A stretch of 64,000 bases of DNA from assembly GCF_030815985.1 (NCBI RefSeq), contig NZ_JAUSXM010000001.1, positions 6,572,001 to 6,636,000 on the forward strand, in the 5' to 3' direction. Position 1 is the stretch's first letter. Every line of letters begins with the position of its first letter. The position numbers were made by a program, and so were the translations under genes. The stretch comes from Paenibacillus sp. W2I17. Its GTDB lineage: Bacteria; Bacillota; Bacilli; Paenibacillales; Paenibacillaceae. Positions 1 through 7,732 of the stretch are shown here, one piece after another. A model generated the notes under the pieces. The model was not told the origin of the DNA and did no database searches. It saw only the letters and a program-made list of their open reading frames with translations.

Positions 1-1
1 G

Positions 2-817
2 CGTGCTTCGGGAGGTCACTGGTGGTTTAATTTCAGCGAGGCTTCCCGAGACGGTGAGGATTATATTCTGAATGCCGAAAAGTCGTTCACGACAAGCTCG
101 GGACAGGCTGATTTTTATGTGACCCAGACTCGCACGCCAGGAGCGCAAACCCCGACAGATGTGAGCTTCTTTCTTGTCGATGGACAATTGGAAGGCATTA
201 CTTCCGGCGTGTGGGATGCGCTCGGTGTTCGTGGTAACCACAGCGGACCCATTAAATATGAAGGCGTCCGAATTGCAGCTCAGGATAAGCTCGGAACCGA
301 GGGGCAGGGGCGCGAAATTCTGGAGAGTGGTGTATCCCCCGTATATCTGATCGGCCTGGGCTCAACCTGGCTTGGAGTTGCCGAGGCGGCGCTTGAAGCT
401 GCATCCGAATATGTGAAGGGCATGGTTCATCGGGATTTTAACAAGCGCTTAGCCGATTACCAGATCATCCGCCAGCAGTTGGCTGAAGTGAAGGTGCTAA
501 TCTCCAGCCTGAAGCCTTGGCAGTTATCACTTGCGCGGCAGCTGGACGAACTTCAGGCACAGGGGAGACCGCAAGTTGAGCTGTTCCTGCCGCTGGTTGA
601 ATTCAAAATTCATGCTGCCGAAGTCGCGAATAAAGCGACCAAAGCAGCGCTGGATGTTACCGGAGGTTATGGTTATAAAAAAGGCGTGTTTGAACGTCTC
701 TTCCGTGACGCTCGTGCAGGCATCGCCATGGGTCCCTCCAACAACATCGCCAGAGAGTGGATTGGCAAGTCTCTGGTTGGTCTGCCACTGGAGCTGTGGT
801 ACGAGGGAGGGGATTAA
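2..817 (+). CDS. acyl-CoA dehydrogenase family protein (5' end outside window)
   Basis: The frame is open from base 2, so the N-terminus lies outside the window; about 271 residues remain, roughly the C-terminal two thirds of a normal 380-400 residue enzyme. Visible are the middle beta domain with a GVRGNHSG substrate-contact stretch and the C-terminal helical bundle with GGYGYKKGVFERLFRDAR, which matches the conserved FAD-side motif of acyl-CoA dehydrogenases (usually G-G-x-G-x5-E-R-x-x-R-D). The family oxidises acyl thioesters with FAD. The substrate cannot be inferred. A strong terminator follows directly. It is well separated from the biosynthetic locus and has no obvious link to it. Confidence 0.85.
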   Translation, partial: RASGGHWWFNFSEASRDGEDYILNAEKSFTTSSGQADFYVTQTRTPGAQTPTDVSFFLVDGQLEGITSGVWDALGVRGNHSGPIKYEGVRIAAQDKLGTEGQGREILESGVSPVYLIGLGSTWLGVAEAALEAASEYVKGMVHRDFNKRLADYQIIRQQLAEVKVLISSLKPWQLSLARQLDELQAQGRPQVELFLPLVEFKIHAAEVANKATKAALDVTGGYGYKKGVFERLFRDARAGIAMGPSNNIAREWIGKSLVGLPLELWYEGGD

Positions 818-832
818 TTCACGCAGAAACTG

Positions 833-884
833 AAAAAGGAAGCCTGTATATCTTCATTCGAAGATATACAGGCTTCCTTTTTCT
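833..884. terminator. bidirectional Rho-independent terminator
   Basis: A near-perfect 23-bp stem (833-855 with 860-882) with a 4-base loop ATTC, an A-run on the left and a T-run on the right. It sits between convergent genes and can stop transcription from both sides. Confidence 0.9.
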
Positions 885-908
885 TTTGCGACGAGGGACA
901 GGGAGTAG

Positions 909-1350
909 CTATTCAAGTGTGGAGTCCAGCGGACGAGAGTGTCCATCCTGGATGACCTCCTGGAACAGTCTTTTGGATTCCGTGGGCCACGTACCTTGCT
1001 TCAGGAGTGCTTCCAAATCGGTAATACTTGTAATCCCTTTTTCCCGCAACTGCATCTCCAATTGGTCCACAGAAAAGCGCATATGTTTCAAATTCGGTAG
1101 ATTCAACTTCCCATCTTCCACGACAACCTTGGATTTTCCGCTCATCATTGTTTCAAACCAATAAAACTTCAACTGTAATTGTTCAACGATCAGAAGCATG
1201 AGGATAAATACCGCCGCTGACCCGATCGCTTTGCCTAACTCATGATTCATTGATCTGGTTGAAATATACAATTGCTTAGGACAAGAGATTAATGTATACG
1301 AACAGGGCGAAGTAAAGTGTTCCGGCTTGGACGAACAACTTAACTTTCAT
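909..1350 (-). pseudogene. DUF421 (YetF-like) membrane protein remnant
   Basis: The longest intact part (1271 down to 909, 120 codons) has one membrane helix followed by a cytosolic piece, KSKVVVEDGKLNLPNL...VDQLEMQLREKGI, typical of DUF421 C-terminal domains. Those proteins normally start with three membrane helices and have about 150-230 residues. Just upstream, a well-placed ribosome site (GGGAGGGGAGA) precedes an ATG at 1350 encoding MKVKLFVQAGTLYFALFVYI, which looks like the first helix, but a stop occurs at 1276 in a different frame from the rest. The second-helix region is missing. I read this as a gene broken by an internal deletion with a frame change. A short functional form starting at 1271 cannot be excluded. 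Confidence 0.55.
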
Positions 1351-1410
1351 TCTCCCCTCCCAATCGTATACAATAGGGTATTGATGAAGTGAACAAAGGA
1401 GCGGGTCACA

Positions 1411-2064
1411 GTGGCAAAACAGAAATACTATGTTGTCTGGGAAGGCAAGAAGCCGGGTGTGTATAACACATGGGCGGATTGCAAAGCGCAGACGGATCAT
1501 TATACCGGAGCAAAATATAAGTCCTATGAGTCCAAAGCAACCGCAGAAGAAGCGTATCGTGCTGGATGGAAAGGGAACTGGGGTTCAAGTGCAGGCGGAG
1601 CGTCGAAGACAAAGTCGGCTGGTAGCGGAAGAAGCGCAGGCATGGAAACGTCGGAGGAAGTGGATTACGACAGCATCTCTGTTGATGTGGGCACACGCGG
1701 TAACCCCGGACCTGTAGAATACAAAGGGGTAGACACCCGCACTGGTGAGATTATTTTCTCCGTCGGACCGATCTCCAAAGGCACGAACAATCTGGGCGAA
1801 TTTTTGGCCATTGTACATGCCCTCGCACATCTGAAAAAAGAAGGCAGTACCAAAACGGTGTATACCGACTCGGTCAATGCCATGAAATGGCTAAAGCAGA
1901 AAAAAGTAGCCACGACCTTACCAAGAGACAACACCACGGAAGAAATCTGGCTGATGATTGATCGTGCGGAGCAGTGGCTTCAGACGAATACGTACAGCAA
2001 TAAAGTGCTAAAATGGCAGACCAAGCAGTGGGGCGAAATCAAGGCAGATTACGGCCGAAAATAA
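1411..2064 (+). CDS. viroplasmin / RNase H domain protein
   Basis: Starts at GTG 1411 behind AAAGGAG. Residues 1-58 form a Caulimovirus-type viroplasmin domain (YYVVWEGKKPGVYNTWADCK, then YKSYESKATAEEAYRAG), a module that binds RNA-DNA hybrids. After a Gly/Ser-rich linker, residues 88-217 form an RNase H type 1 fold with the acidic catalytic set visible: D in SVDVGTRGNPGP, E in NNLGEFLA, D in VYTDSVNA and a final D in IKADYGRK. It should cut RNA in RNA-DNA hybrids. The 217 residues are normal for the short bacterial form. It is a single-gene unit. Confidence 0.88.
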   Translation: MAKQKYYVVWEGKKPGVYNTWADCKAQTDHYTGAKYKSYESKATAEEAYRAGWKGNWGSSAGGASKTKSAGSGRSAGMETSEEVDYDSISVDVGTRGNPGPVEYKGVDTRTGEIIFSVGPISKGTNNLGEFLAIVHALAHLKKEGSTKTVYTDSVNAMKWLKQKKVATTLPRDNTTEEIWLMIDRAEQWLQTNTYSNKVLKWQTKQWGEIKADYGRK

Positions 2065-2114
2065 GTATATTTTTTTTAGATGAGCCCTTTATTTCTGGTC
2101 TATTAGAATCGTTA

Positions 2115-2143
2115 TTTACAATTTCCAGTTTCCGCTCTATAAT
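2115..2143 (+). promoter_or_regulatory. sigma-A promoter upstream of the alpha/beta hydrolase
   Basis: TTTACA (2115-2120), a 17-bp spacer, then TATAAT (2138-2143). It lies about 130 bases before the hydrolase start and just before a terminator-like hairpin in the leader. Confidence 0.6.
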
Positions 2144-2170
2144 CATCTGAATATGATTAGTTAAACATAT

Positions 2171-2208
2171 GGAGGAGCCTGTCATCTGCAGGCCCTCTTT
2201 ATCTTTTT
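2171..2208 (+). terminator. leader hairpin, possible attenuator
   Basis: GGAGG(A)GCCTG pairs with CAGGCCCTCT (10 pairs, one bulged A, 7-base loop) and is followed by a U-rich run ending CTTTTT. Lying between promoter and gene, it could attenuate the hydrolase transcript or end a short RNA of about 60 bases. A terminator for the RNase H gene is also possible. Confidence 0.45.
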
Positions 2209-2274
2209 GGTCCATTGATTAGCAAGTCCATTCAATAGAATGGGGTATTTGAGTATATATTGCAGGAGGCAGAC

Positions 2275-3144
2275 ATGAGTTCCATTTATAGAAGTGAAGA
2301 AGGCAAGAGCAGCATACTTGAAGAGTATGAGATTTATTTGAACGAGTTGGGTGAGAAATTTACTCGGGAGTATGTAGAGACGCGTTTTGGAAAGACGCAT
2401 GTTTTACTGACGGGTCCTCTAGATGGCAAGCCGTTATTTATTCTCCAAGGCGGTAATTGTGTGAATCCGATGACGTTGTCTTGGTTCTCTTCCTTATTTA
2501 AGGAATACCGGATTATTGCTCCTGATACGATTGGTCATCCTGGTTATAGTGAGGAAGCGAGTATCTCCACACGGTTTGATAGCTTGGCTTTATGGGTGTC
2601 GGATCTGCTGGATCACTATGATATTGAAAAGAGTGCATTTATCGGTCCATCGTTTGGAGGAGGCATTGTCCTCAGACTGGCTACCTATATTCCGGAACGC
2701 ATCTCGTGTGCCGTATTGGTTGCTCCTGCGGGTCTTGCGGTCAACTCCAAAATTAAAACAGCTCAGGATATCACGCTGCCGCTCGTCAAGTACCGCATGA
2801 CGTCTTCACCATCTTCTTTGCAAAAAATTACGGACAACATGTCGTGCAACTGCATGAAAGAAATGGATAAAAACATTATCGGCAAACTTTTTAAATACGT
2901 CAGTATAGATCAGGATCTGCCCAAGCTCACGGAGCGGGAAGAACTGGTGAATTATACGTCACCAACCTTGTTATTGGTAGGGGAGAAGGATGTCTTTTTC
3001 CCTGCGGATAAGTGTATTGAGCGAGCTCAAAAGATTATTACGAATGTAAAAGCCATCAAGTATGATACAGGACATTTTCCTTCGCAGGACGTATTGGTTC
3101 AGATGAACGAGGAAATCGGGCGTTTTTTACAGAATAATTATTAA
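2275..3144 (+). CDS. alpha/beta hydrolase
   Basis: I place the start at ATG 2275, six bases after a strong AGGAGG (2264-2269); an upstream in-frame TTG at 2260 would put that site inside the gene. The 289-residue protein has the alpha/beta hydrolase core: an oxyanion-region stretch LFILQGGNC, the nucleophile elbow G-P-S-F-G-G (Ser near residue 128), the acid Asp in GEKDVFFPADK and the catalytic His in DTGHFPSQD. No signal peptide. It is probably a cytosolic esterase or lipase-like hydrolase; the substrate is unknown. It is transcribed alone, possibly with leader attenuation. Confidence 0.82.
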   Translation: MSSIYRSEEGKSSILEEYEIYLNELGEKFTREYVETRFGKTHVLLTGPLDGKPLFILQGGNCVNPMTLSWFSSLFKEYRIIAPDTIGHPGYSEEASISTRFDSLALWVSDLLDHYDIEKSAFIGPSFGGGIVLRLATYIPERISCAVLVAPAGLAVNSKIKTAQDITLPLVKYRMTSSPSSLQKITDNMSCNCMKEMDKNIIGKLFKYVSIDQDLPKLTEREELVNYTSPTLLLVGEKDVFFPADKCIERAQKIITNVKAIKYDTGHFPSQDVLVQMNEEIGRFLQNNY

Positions 3145-3309
3145 TAAAAGCTGCAAATGAAGGATGAGAAATGTTTTTCTCCAGTTTAATAAAGTAATTA
3201 CATCCATCTGTCGATACTCTATATAAGAGAATGCTTTTCTTCTATAGAATAGTGTGGATAGGGATTAGCAGTAGATCGTCGAAGGCTTGATATCATTAAT
3301 ATTTAAATA

Positions 3310-3408
3310 TTTCGCGTTAAGGTGTTTCAAATTGCATCATTTGGTTTATATGTATAGTTGGCGATGAATGGCTAACTGGTTGAACCAAATGATGCATTTA
3401 CGCGGAAA
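3310..3408. repeat. large inverted repeat / structured leader before the kinase gene
   Basis: TGCATCATTTGGTT (3333-3346) and its exact complement AACCAAATGATGCA (3383-3396) form a 14-bp stem. Outside it, TTTCGCG..TAA (from 3310) pairs with TTACGCG.AAA (to 3408). Inside it, AGTTGGC pairs with GGCTAACT through one G-U. The whole element can fold as one roughly 99-base hairpin ending 35 bases before the kinase ATG. It lacks a T-run, so it is not a simple terminator. The rest of the 3145-3443 gap holds only a weak stem at about 3219-3247. Confidence 0.65.
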
Positions 3409-3443
3409 GTCTTCCGATCGACAAGGTTGAAAAGAGGTCTGTT

Positions 3444-4433
3444 ATGAGAAAAGACAATTGTAAAATGGCATTGCAGCGCAATGTGATTATAAATGATACA
3501 TATCAGGTAAGACAGGTATTAGCCAGCAGTGAGTTGGCTATTGTATATGCAGGGCGAGATCGTAACACAGGTGCCAAAGTAGCCATTAAGGAATTTTTCC
3601 CACAGAGAATGGCTGAACGGCAGGCAGACAAGCGAGGGGTGTTCTGTTCTTCACGAGGATACAGTGGGCAATATCAGGAGCTACTGGCTGCATTTCTGCT
3701 CGAAGGTGAACTGTTATCGAAACTGGATCATCCCCATATTGTATCGTATTTGGATCATTTTGAAGCAAATGATACGGGGTATCTGGTTATGGAATACTGC
3801 ACGGGAATCACATTGACCGAGTATTTGAATGAACATAATCATGCTCTTGATGCTGCCTTCATAACGGAGACGCTGCTTCCACTGGTGGATACATTGGATT
3901 ACATACATAAGCAAGGCATTCTTCACCGGGATGTGAAACCTTCCAACATTATGGTTATGGAGGATGGTACACCCAAACTTCTGGACTTTGGCTCAGCTAC
4001 CCGTTGGCCTATGCAATCCGGAGAGAAACAGGTGATATTTACATCGGCAGGTTATTCTCCGCTGGAGTTCTATTCAGAGAAATCCAGTCAGGGACCGATG
4101 TCGGACATCTATAGTTTGGCAGCTCTGCTCCATTATTGGACATGCGGGCAACCCCCTATGGATGTGAAACAGCGGTTGTTCCAGGACGAATTGCCATCTG
4201 TTCGCTCACATAATGAGTATGTGAATCCTTGGCTCGCTCGTGTTATTCATTGGGGGTTGACGGTTCGTTCTGAGAAACGCTGTGCCTCCTTAGCCTGGGT
4301 CAGAAGCTCGTTGCGAGTTCAAGCCTGGGTGTGGAAAGTGCGTAAACCTGGAACGGTGGAATGGTCTTTGGCCGAGAATGAACATACACAGGTCTATGAA
4401 GTGGACTCGAAAAAGCAACATGAGACGGCTTGA
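3444..4433 (+). CDS. Ser/Thr protein kinase (Hanks type)
   Basis: A 329-residue cytosolic kinase. Visible motifs are the ATP lysine in VAIKEFFP (about residue 49), the hinge VMEYC, the catalytic loop ILHRDVKPSN (about 160-169), DFG with GSATRW (about 185-191) and an APE-region equivalent SAGYSPLEFYSEKS. It has no transmembrane segment and no PASTA domains, unlike PrkC, so it is not a cell-wall sensor kinase. The C-terminal 60 residues are basic and not assignable. It stands alone behind the large inverted repeat. The substrate is unknown. Confidence 0.87.
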   Translation: MRKDNCKMALQRNVIINDTYQVRQVLASSELAIVYAGRDRNTGAKVAIKEFFPQRMAERQADKRGVFCSSRGYSGQYQELLAAFLLEGELLSKLDHPHIVSYLDHFEANDTGYLVMEYCTGITLTEYLNEHNHALDAAFITETLLPLVDTLDYIHKQGILHRDVKPSNIMVMEDGTPKLLDFGSATRWPMQSGEKQVIFTSAGYSPLEFYSEKSSQGPMSDIYSLAALLHYWTCGQPPMDVKQRLFQDELPSVRSHNEYVNPWLARVIHWGLTVRSEKRCASLAWVRSSLRVQAWVWKVRKPGTVEWSLAENEHTQVYEVDSKKQHETA

Positions 4434-4491
4434 GTTATAACACCTCTTTTATAAATTGGTATGCTAGATGAGCATATTCTTACAAAAAATT

Positions 4492-4530
4492 AAACCAAGT
4501 CGACTTTTAAATGAGGAGATTTGGTTTTTT
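4492..4530 (+). terminator. Rho-independent terminator after the kinase gene
   Basis: A 10-bp stem, AAACCAAGTC with GATTTGGTTT (one G-U), a 16-base loop, then TTT. Confidence 0.55.
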
Positions 4531-4708
4531 ATTATTTATTAGTGTACTTTATGGAGTTCGTCTCGGAGTGAGCCAAACGTTGAATCATGCCGGGATTAAT
4601 AGCTCCACCTATAGATGAATTTGAAACGAACACCCCAACTCCGATACAATGTTCTCATAGAGTCTGAGAGAATGGATCAAATACGGTGCAGAAATGGAGA
4701 AAACCAAT

Positions 4709-5149
4709 ATGACTGAATTTATCAACGCTGACGATATTAATGACGTAATTCTGGCTGCGGCAGCAAACGAGCTGGAGCAGATGGTGGACAAAATGTGTGA
4801 GCTGGTTGGCACGCCATTGGAACAGACGACAGAACTGGAGCGTCAGGTCATGGCTGCTTTTGGTTTTGGCGCGGTGTATGGCATCACTCATCGGGATCAG
4901 CTGGCGGAGCCGCAGGCCCATGCCTTGAGCATTCGGATGCTAATTAAACCATTTAATTACAGTGAACAGCAGGCGGTTGATTTTGCCGATGATCTGATTT
5001 GGGTGGCTTCCGATCGTGAGGTTCATCCGGTGATGAATACGATTATCCAACGTGGGATTGATGGACACCGTCAATTCAATCAGGAAGATGATGAAGGATT
5101 GGAACGTAACATTCAGGAGATTTTAACCGCGGTTCAATCGCAAAAATAG
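4709..5149 (+). CDS. Imm48-like family protein
   Basis: An ATG at 4694 lacks a ribosome site, whereas ATG 4709 has GGAG nine bases upstream, so I prefer 4709 (146 residues). The protein is acidic and mostly helical with no membrane segment or signal peptide. Stretches such as ELERQVMAAFGFGAVYG, HALSIRMLIKPFNYS and MNTIIQRGIDGH are reminiscent of the Imm48 immunity-protein family of polymorphic toxin systems. This is from memory of the family, not a search. It sits about 30 bases upstream of kptA and is probably co-transcribed with it. No toxin gene adjoins it. Confidence 0.45.
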   Translation: MTEFINADDINDVILAAAANELEQMVDKMCELVGTPLEQTTELERQVMAAFGFGAVYGITHRDQLAEPQAHALSIRMLIKPFNYSEQQAVDFADDLIWVASDREVHPVMNTIIQRGIDGHRQFNQEDDEGLERNIQEILTAVQSQK

Positions 5150-5180
5150 ACGGTTTTATTAGATGTGGGAGATGATTGCA

Positions 5181-5720
5181 TTGGATCTGATGAAATTAAG
5201 CAAGGAACTCTCATACGCTCTGCGACATGCACCATGGGAGTATGAGCTGGAACTGGACGAAGAGGGTTGGGTGGAAATCTCGCAATTGCTGGTGGCTTTA
5301 CATGAAAGTCCGCAGTGGAAGGAAGTCACACAAGCCGATCTGGAGCAGATGATTCAAGCCTCGGAGAAAAAGAGACATGAAATCCGTTCAGGCCGCATCC
5401 GGGCATTGTATGGACATTCGACACCCCATAAGATATCAAAGATACCTGCTGAGCCACCGGAAACCCTGTACCATGGGACCCCGGCACGCGTAGTGAATTC
5501 TATTATGGAACATGGCTTACAGCCGCGGCAAAGGCAATATGTACATCTGTCCGCAGATATCGATACGGCCAATCAGGTGGGACGAAGACGGGATGATCAG
5601 CCTGTCATTTTGAAAATCAATGCTGCTCAAGCGGCCACAGACGGAATCCTTTTTTATCATGGAAACGAAAATATCTGGCTGGCCGATCACATTCCTGCAC
5701 GTTATATTCTTGAGCAATGA
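5181..5720 (+). CDS. kptA: RNA 2'-phosphotransferase (Tpt1/KptA)
   Basis: KptA transfers a 2'-phosphate from RNA to NAD+, giving ADP-ribose 1'',2''-cyclic phosphate. The N-terminal winged helix begins LSKELSYALRHAPWEYEL with the conserved R-H, and continues DEEGWVEISQLL. The C-terminal ADP-ribosyltransferase lobe has LYHGTPARVVNSIMEHGLQP and QRQYVHLSADIDTANQVGRR, with the conserved H-G-T, H-L-S and downstream R. Possible starts are ATG 5163, ATG 5172, TTG 5181 and ATG 5190; GGGAG at 5167-5171 fits TTG 5181 best (9-base spacing), giving 179 residues. The role in bacteria, which lack the yeast tRNA splicing pathway, is unsettled. Confidence 0.88.
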   Translation: MDLMKLSKELSYALRHAPWEYELELDEEGWVEISQLLVALHESPQWKEVTQADLEQMIQASEKKRHEIRSGRIRALYGHSTPHKISKIPAEPPETLYHGTPARVVNSIMEHGLQPRQRQYVHLSADIDTANQVGRRRDDQPVILKINAAQAATDGILFYHGNENIWLADHIPARYILEQ

Positions 5721-5861
5721 GCAGTGACTGGTGAGCAGTGAGTGATGAACTGTTGTGGAAAGCATAAATACCTACCTCAAATTGCAGCAGTCGCAATCAA
5801 CGGGTGAGTGTACGGTCATCCGTACAACTGGAATATCATTGTATTGATCGTTAGCTACACC

Positions 5862-5904
5862 AAAAAAGGGACGCATCCAACATTTGTTGGTGTGTCCCTT
5901 TCTC
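5862..5904 (-). terminator. terminator of the NmrA-family reductase gene
   Basis: A stem of AAAGGGAC.CA.CCAA with TTGG.TG.GTCCCTTT, followed on the - strand by a T-run (A6 on the + strand at 5862-5867). The 5721-5861 gap holds only short GAGCAGTGA direct repeats after kptA. Confidence 0.8.
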
Positions 5905-5915
5905 ATATTCAAAAC

Positions 5916-6773
5916 TTACTTGCCTACAATTGCTTTAATTCCTTCGCTAAGTGGCTGAGCCGGACGGCCAAGCAATTTCTCTAAAGTATCACTCTCTACA
6001 GCCAATGCGCCTTCACGGATGGCACTTTGCATATCAACAAGCATCGATACGACAAAGTCGGGTAGACCTGCGCCTTTCATGATGTCAGCGTAAGCGGCAT
6101 CGTCCACGTTTTGCACGTTGATTTCCTGCCCAAGCACTTCACCAACAATGGCAGCTAGTTCAGCTTGCGTGCGTAGTTTGCCGGACAATTCATATACGGT
6201 ATTCTCATGTCCTTCGCCTGCGAGTACGGCTGCAGCAGCATGGGCGTAGTCACTGCGGGTAGCCCAGCCTACTTGGCTGTTGTTGGTGGCATGAACCCAA
6301 GGCGCACCTTGCGTAGCTGCTTGCACACTGCCTGCTTCATTTTCCAGGTACCAGTTGTTGCGCAGGAAGGAATACGGAATGCCGGATTCAAGAATAGCTT
6401 TTTCTGTGGCGCGGTGAACTTCCGCCAGGGAAAGGGTATTTTTCTCTGCATTCACAACGCTTGTATAAGCGATGAAACCCACGCCTGCGTTCTTGGCAGC
6501 GTCAATGGCAGCCTGATGTTGGCGAATACGCGTTTCATTGTCACCATCAGTCGAGATAAGCAACAGACGGTCTACACCGGCAAAAGCTTTCTCTAACGTC
6601 TCCGGTTGATCGAAATCACCGTGACGGACGTCAACGCCTTGAGTACGGAGTGCTTCCGCTTTCTCTGGATTACGTACACTTACTGCCACATCCTTGGCAG
6701 AATCTGTTTTTAACAATGCCTCTACAACCAGTGAACCCAAATGACCTGTTGCGCCAGTAACCAAAATTTTCAT
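5916..6773 (-). CDS. NmrA/SDR-type NAD(P)H:quinone oxidoreductase
   Basis: The 285-residue protein opens with MKILVTGATGHLGSLVVEAL, a Rossmann glycine motif, followed by an NmrA-type SVRNPEKAEAL NADP-specificity loop and DVRHGDFDQPETLEKAF. The middle has LLLISTD, the IAYTSV strand and the LRNNWYLEN segment typical of QorB/YtfG-like quinone oxidoreductases. The AGGAGG site lies before ATG 6773. Its upstream neighbour on the same strand is an Rrf2 regulator separated by a terminator, and its own promoter region has an extended dyad. The likely role is quinone or electrophile detoxification under local redox control. Azoreductase-like activity is another possibility. Confidence 0.82.
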   Translation of the reverse strand: MKILVTGATGHLGSLVVEALLKTDSAKDVAVSVRNPEKAEALRTQGVDVRHGDFDQPETLEKAFAGVDRLLLISTDGDNETRIRQHQAAIDAAKNAGVGFIAYTSVVNAEKNTLSLAEVHRATEKAILESGIPYSFLRNNWYLENEAGSVQAATQGAPWVHATNNSQVGWATRSDYAHAAAAVLAGEGHENTVYELSGKLRTQAELAAIVGEVLGQEINVQNVDDAAYADIMKGAGLPDFVVSMLVDMQSAIREGALAVESDTLEKLLGRPAQPLSEGIKAIVGK

Positions 6774-6814
6774 TTTCTTTTCCTCCTATGATATGTGTTT
6801 TGCTTGCATATGGA

Positions 6815-6848
6815 TGTAATCAAAATTGTTATAACAGGTGTGATTACA
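6815..6848 (-). promoter_or_regulatory. extended dyad operator in the reductase promoter region
   Basis: TGTAATCA (6815-6822) and TGATTACA (6841-6848) flank TGTTATAACA (6827-6836). All three share one centre at 6831.5, with 4-base gaps on either side. It lies 42-75 bases upstream of the reductase ATG. The outer half-sites resemble the TGTAAC half-sites of the neighbouring Rrf2 operator, so the same regulator may bind here. Confidence 0.55.
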
Positions 6849-6860
6849 ACGAAAGGGTTA

Positions 6861-6885
6861 AAAAAAGCTCATTATGAGCTTTTTT
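6861..6885 (-). terminator. terminator of the Rrf2 regulator gene
   Basis: AAAAAAGCTCA, loop TTA, TGAGCTTTTTT: an 11-bp perfect stem overlapping the stop codon of the regulator. It works in both directions. Confidence 0.85.
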
Positions 6886-7309
6886 ATTCAGAGACATGAA
6901 TCTGATCCATCATCTGCTGTATGGTTACACGATTCAAGCGCTGTTCCATGGCTGTCTGAGCCTCAATGAGTTCGGCACGCAAGGTGTGTTCAATCATGTT
7001 GCCGACCGGACATTTCGGATTCGGATGTTTGTGAAAGTTAAACAATTCCCCATCCTCCGCGACCTCTAGCGCTCGATATACATCGAGAAGGGTAATGTTC
7101 GCCGGATCTTTCAACAAGGAAGCACCGCCCACACCGGGTCTGACGTCAATTAGACCAGCCTGTTTCAGCTTGGACATAATCCGCCGAATAATCACAGGAT
7201 TTGTATTCACACTCTGCGCGATCATATCTCCGGTGCATTCATTGGGCATAACAGCGATCAGGGACAGGGTATGAACCGCAATGGAAAAGCGACTGCTGAT
7301 TTGTCTCAT
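6884..7309 (-). CDS. Rrf2 family transcriptional regulator (YwnA-like)
   Basis: A 141-residue winged-helix repressor: MRQISSRFSIAVHTLSLIAV starts the first helices, TNPVIIRRIMSKLKQAGLI is the recognition helix region, and VRPGVGGASLL is the wing. It lacks the three-cysteine Fe-S cluster motif of IscR/NsrR. It has single cysteines in NECTG and PKCPVG, so thiol oxidation is a likely signal, as in YwnA or CymR-like relatives. The perfect palindrome in its own -10 region indicates autoregulation, and the adjacent reductase is the probable target. Confidence 0.85.
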   Translation of the reverse strand: MRQISSRFSIAVHTLSLIAVMPNECTGDMIAQSVNTNPVIIRRIMSKLKQAGLIDVRPGVGGASLLKDPANITLLDVYRALEVAEDGELFNFHKHPNPKCPVGNMIEHTLRAELIEAQTAMEQRLNRVTIQQMMDQIHVSE

Positions 7310-7325
7310 GGGATAATCACCACCG

Positions 7326-7346
7326 TTGTAACTATAATAGTTACAA
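7326..7346 (-). promoter_or_regulatory. palindromic operator of the Rrf2 regulator gene
   Basis: TTGTAACTAT, one central A, then ATAGTTACAA: a perfect 10+1+10 palindrome covering the -10 box, 17 bases before the start codon. Confidence 0.8.
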
Positions 7347-7362
7347 AGCGATTGGTTGTCAA
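7334..7362 (-). promoter_or_regulatory. sigma-A promoter of the Rrf2 regulator
   Basis: On the - strand, TTGACA (7362-7357), a 17-base spacer and TATTAT (7339-7334). The -10 box lies inside the palindrome. Nothing further is recognised in the AT-rich stretch 7371-7630. Confidence 0.8.
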
Positions 7363-7633
7363 TTCTTTTATATCATATGTTAATTGATAGTTGCTGTTAT
7401 CCTGTAATCGTAGATGATCAAACAGATGATAATTGAACTATCACCTATGTCAAATAAATGAGTTGTGGTTCTTTTGAAGCGTTAAAAAAGAAGTAGGTTT
7501 CAAACCTTTTAATGTAATAATAGGGCTAAATTCCTATTATTTTCAAGTTAAATGGAACTATATGGTTTTCTTGTTTGCGTACAGTAGAAGAAAAATGACA
7601 AAAGCTTCGACAAAATAGAAAATTATGTATGAA

Positions 7634-7661
7634 TTGACAAATGTAAAAGCGATTATATAAT
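7634..7661 (+). promoter_or_regulatory. sigma-A promoter of the NRPS-PKS operon
   Basis: TTGACA (7634-7639), a 16-base spacer, TATAAT (7656-7661). It lies 71 bases before the first gene of the biosynthetic run. No other strong promoter was noticed before 8273. Confidence 0.75.
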
Positions 7662-7732
7662 GTGTGTATCTACAAGATTGTACATTTAGTTACAAATGAT
7701 TCCAAATAACAAACGGCGGGAGTGGGACAGGC

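Noticed and set aside
5715..5755. Short GAGCAGTGA direct repeats after kptA
   Set aside because: Too short and irregular to call a repeat array.
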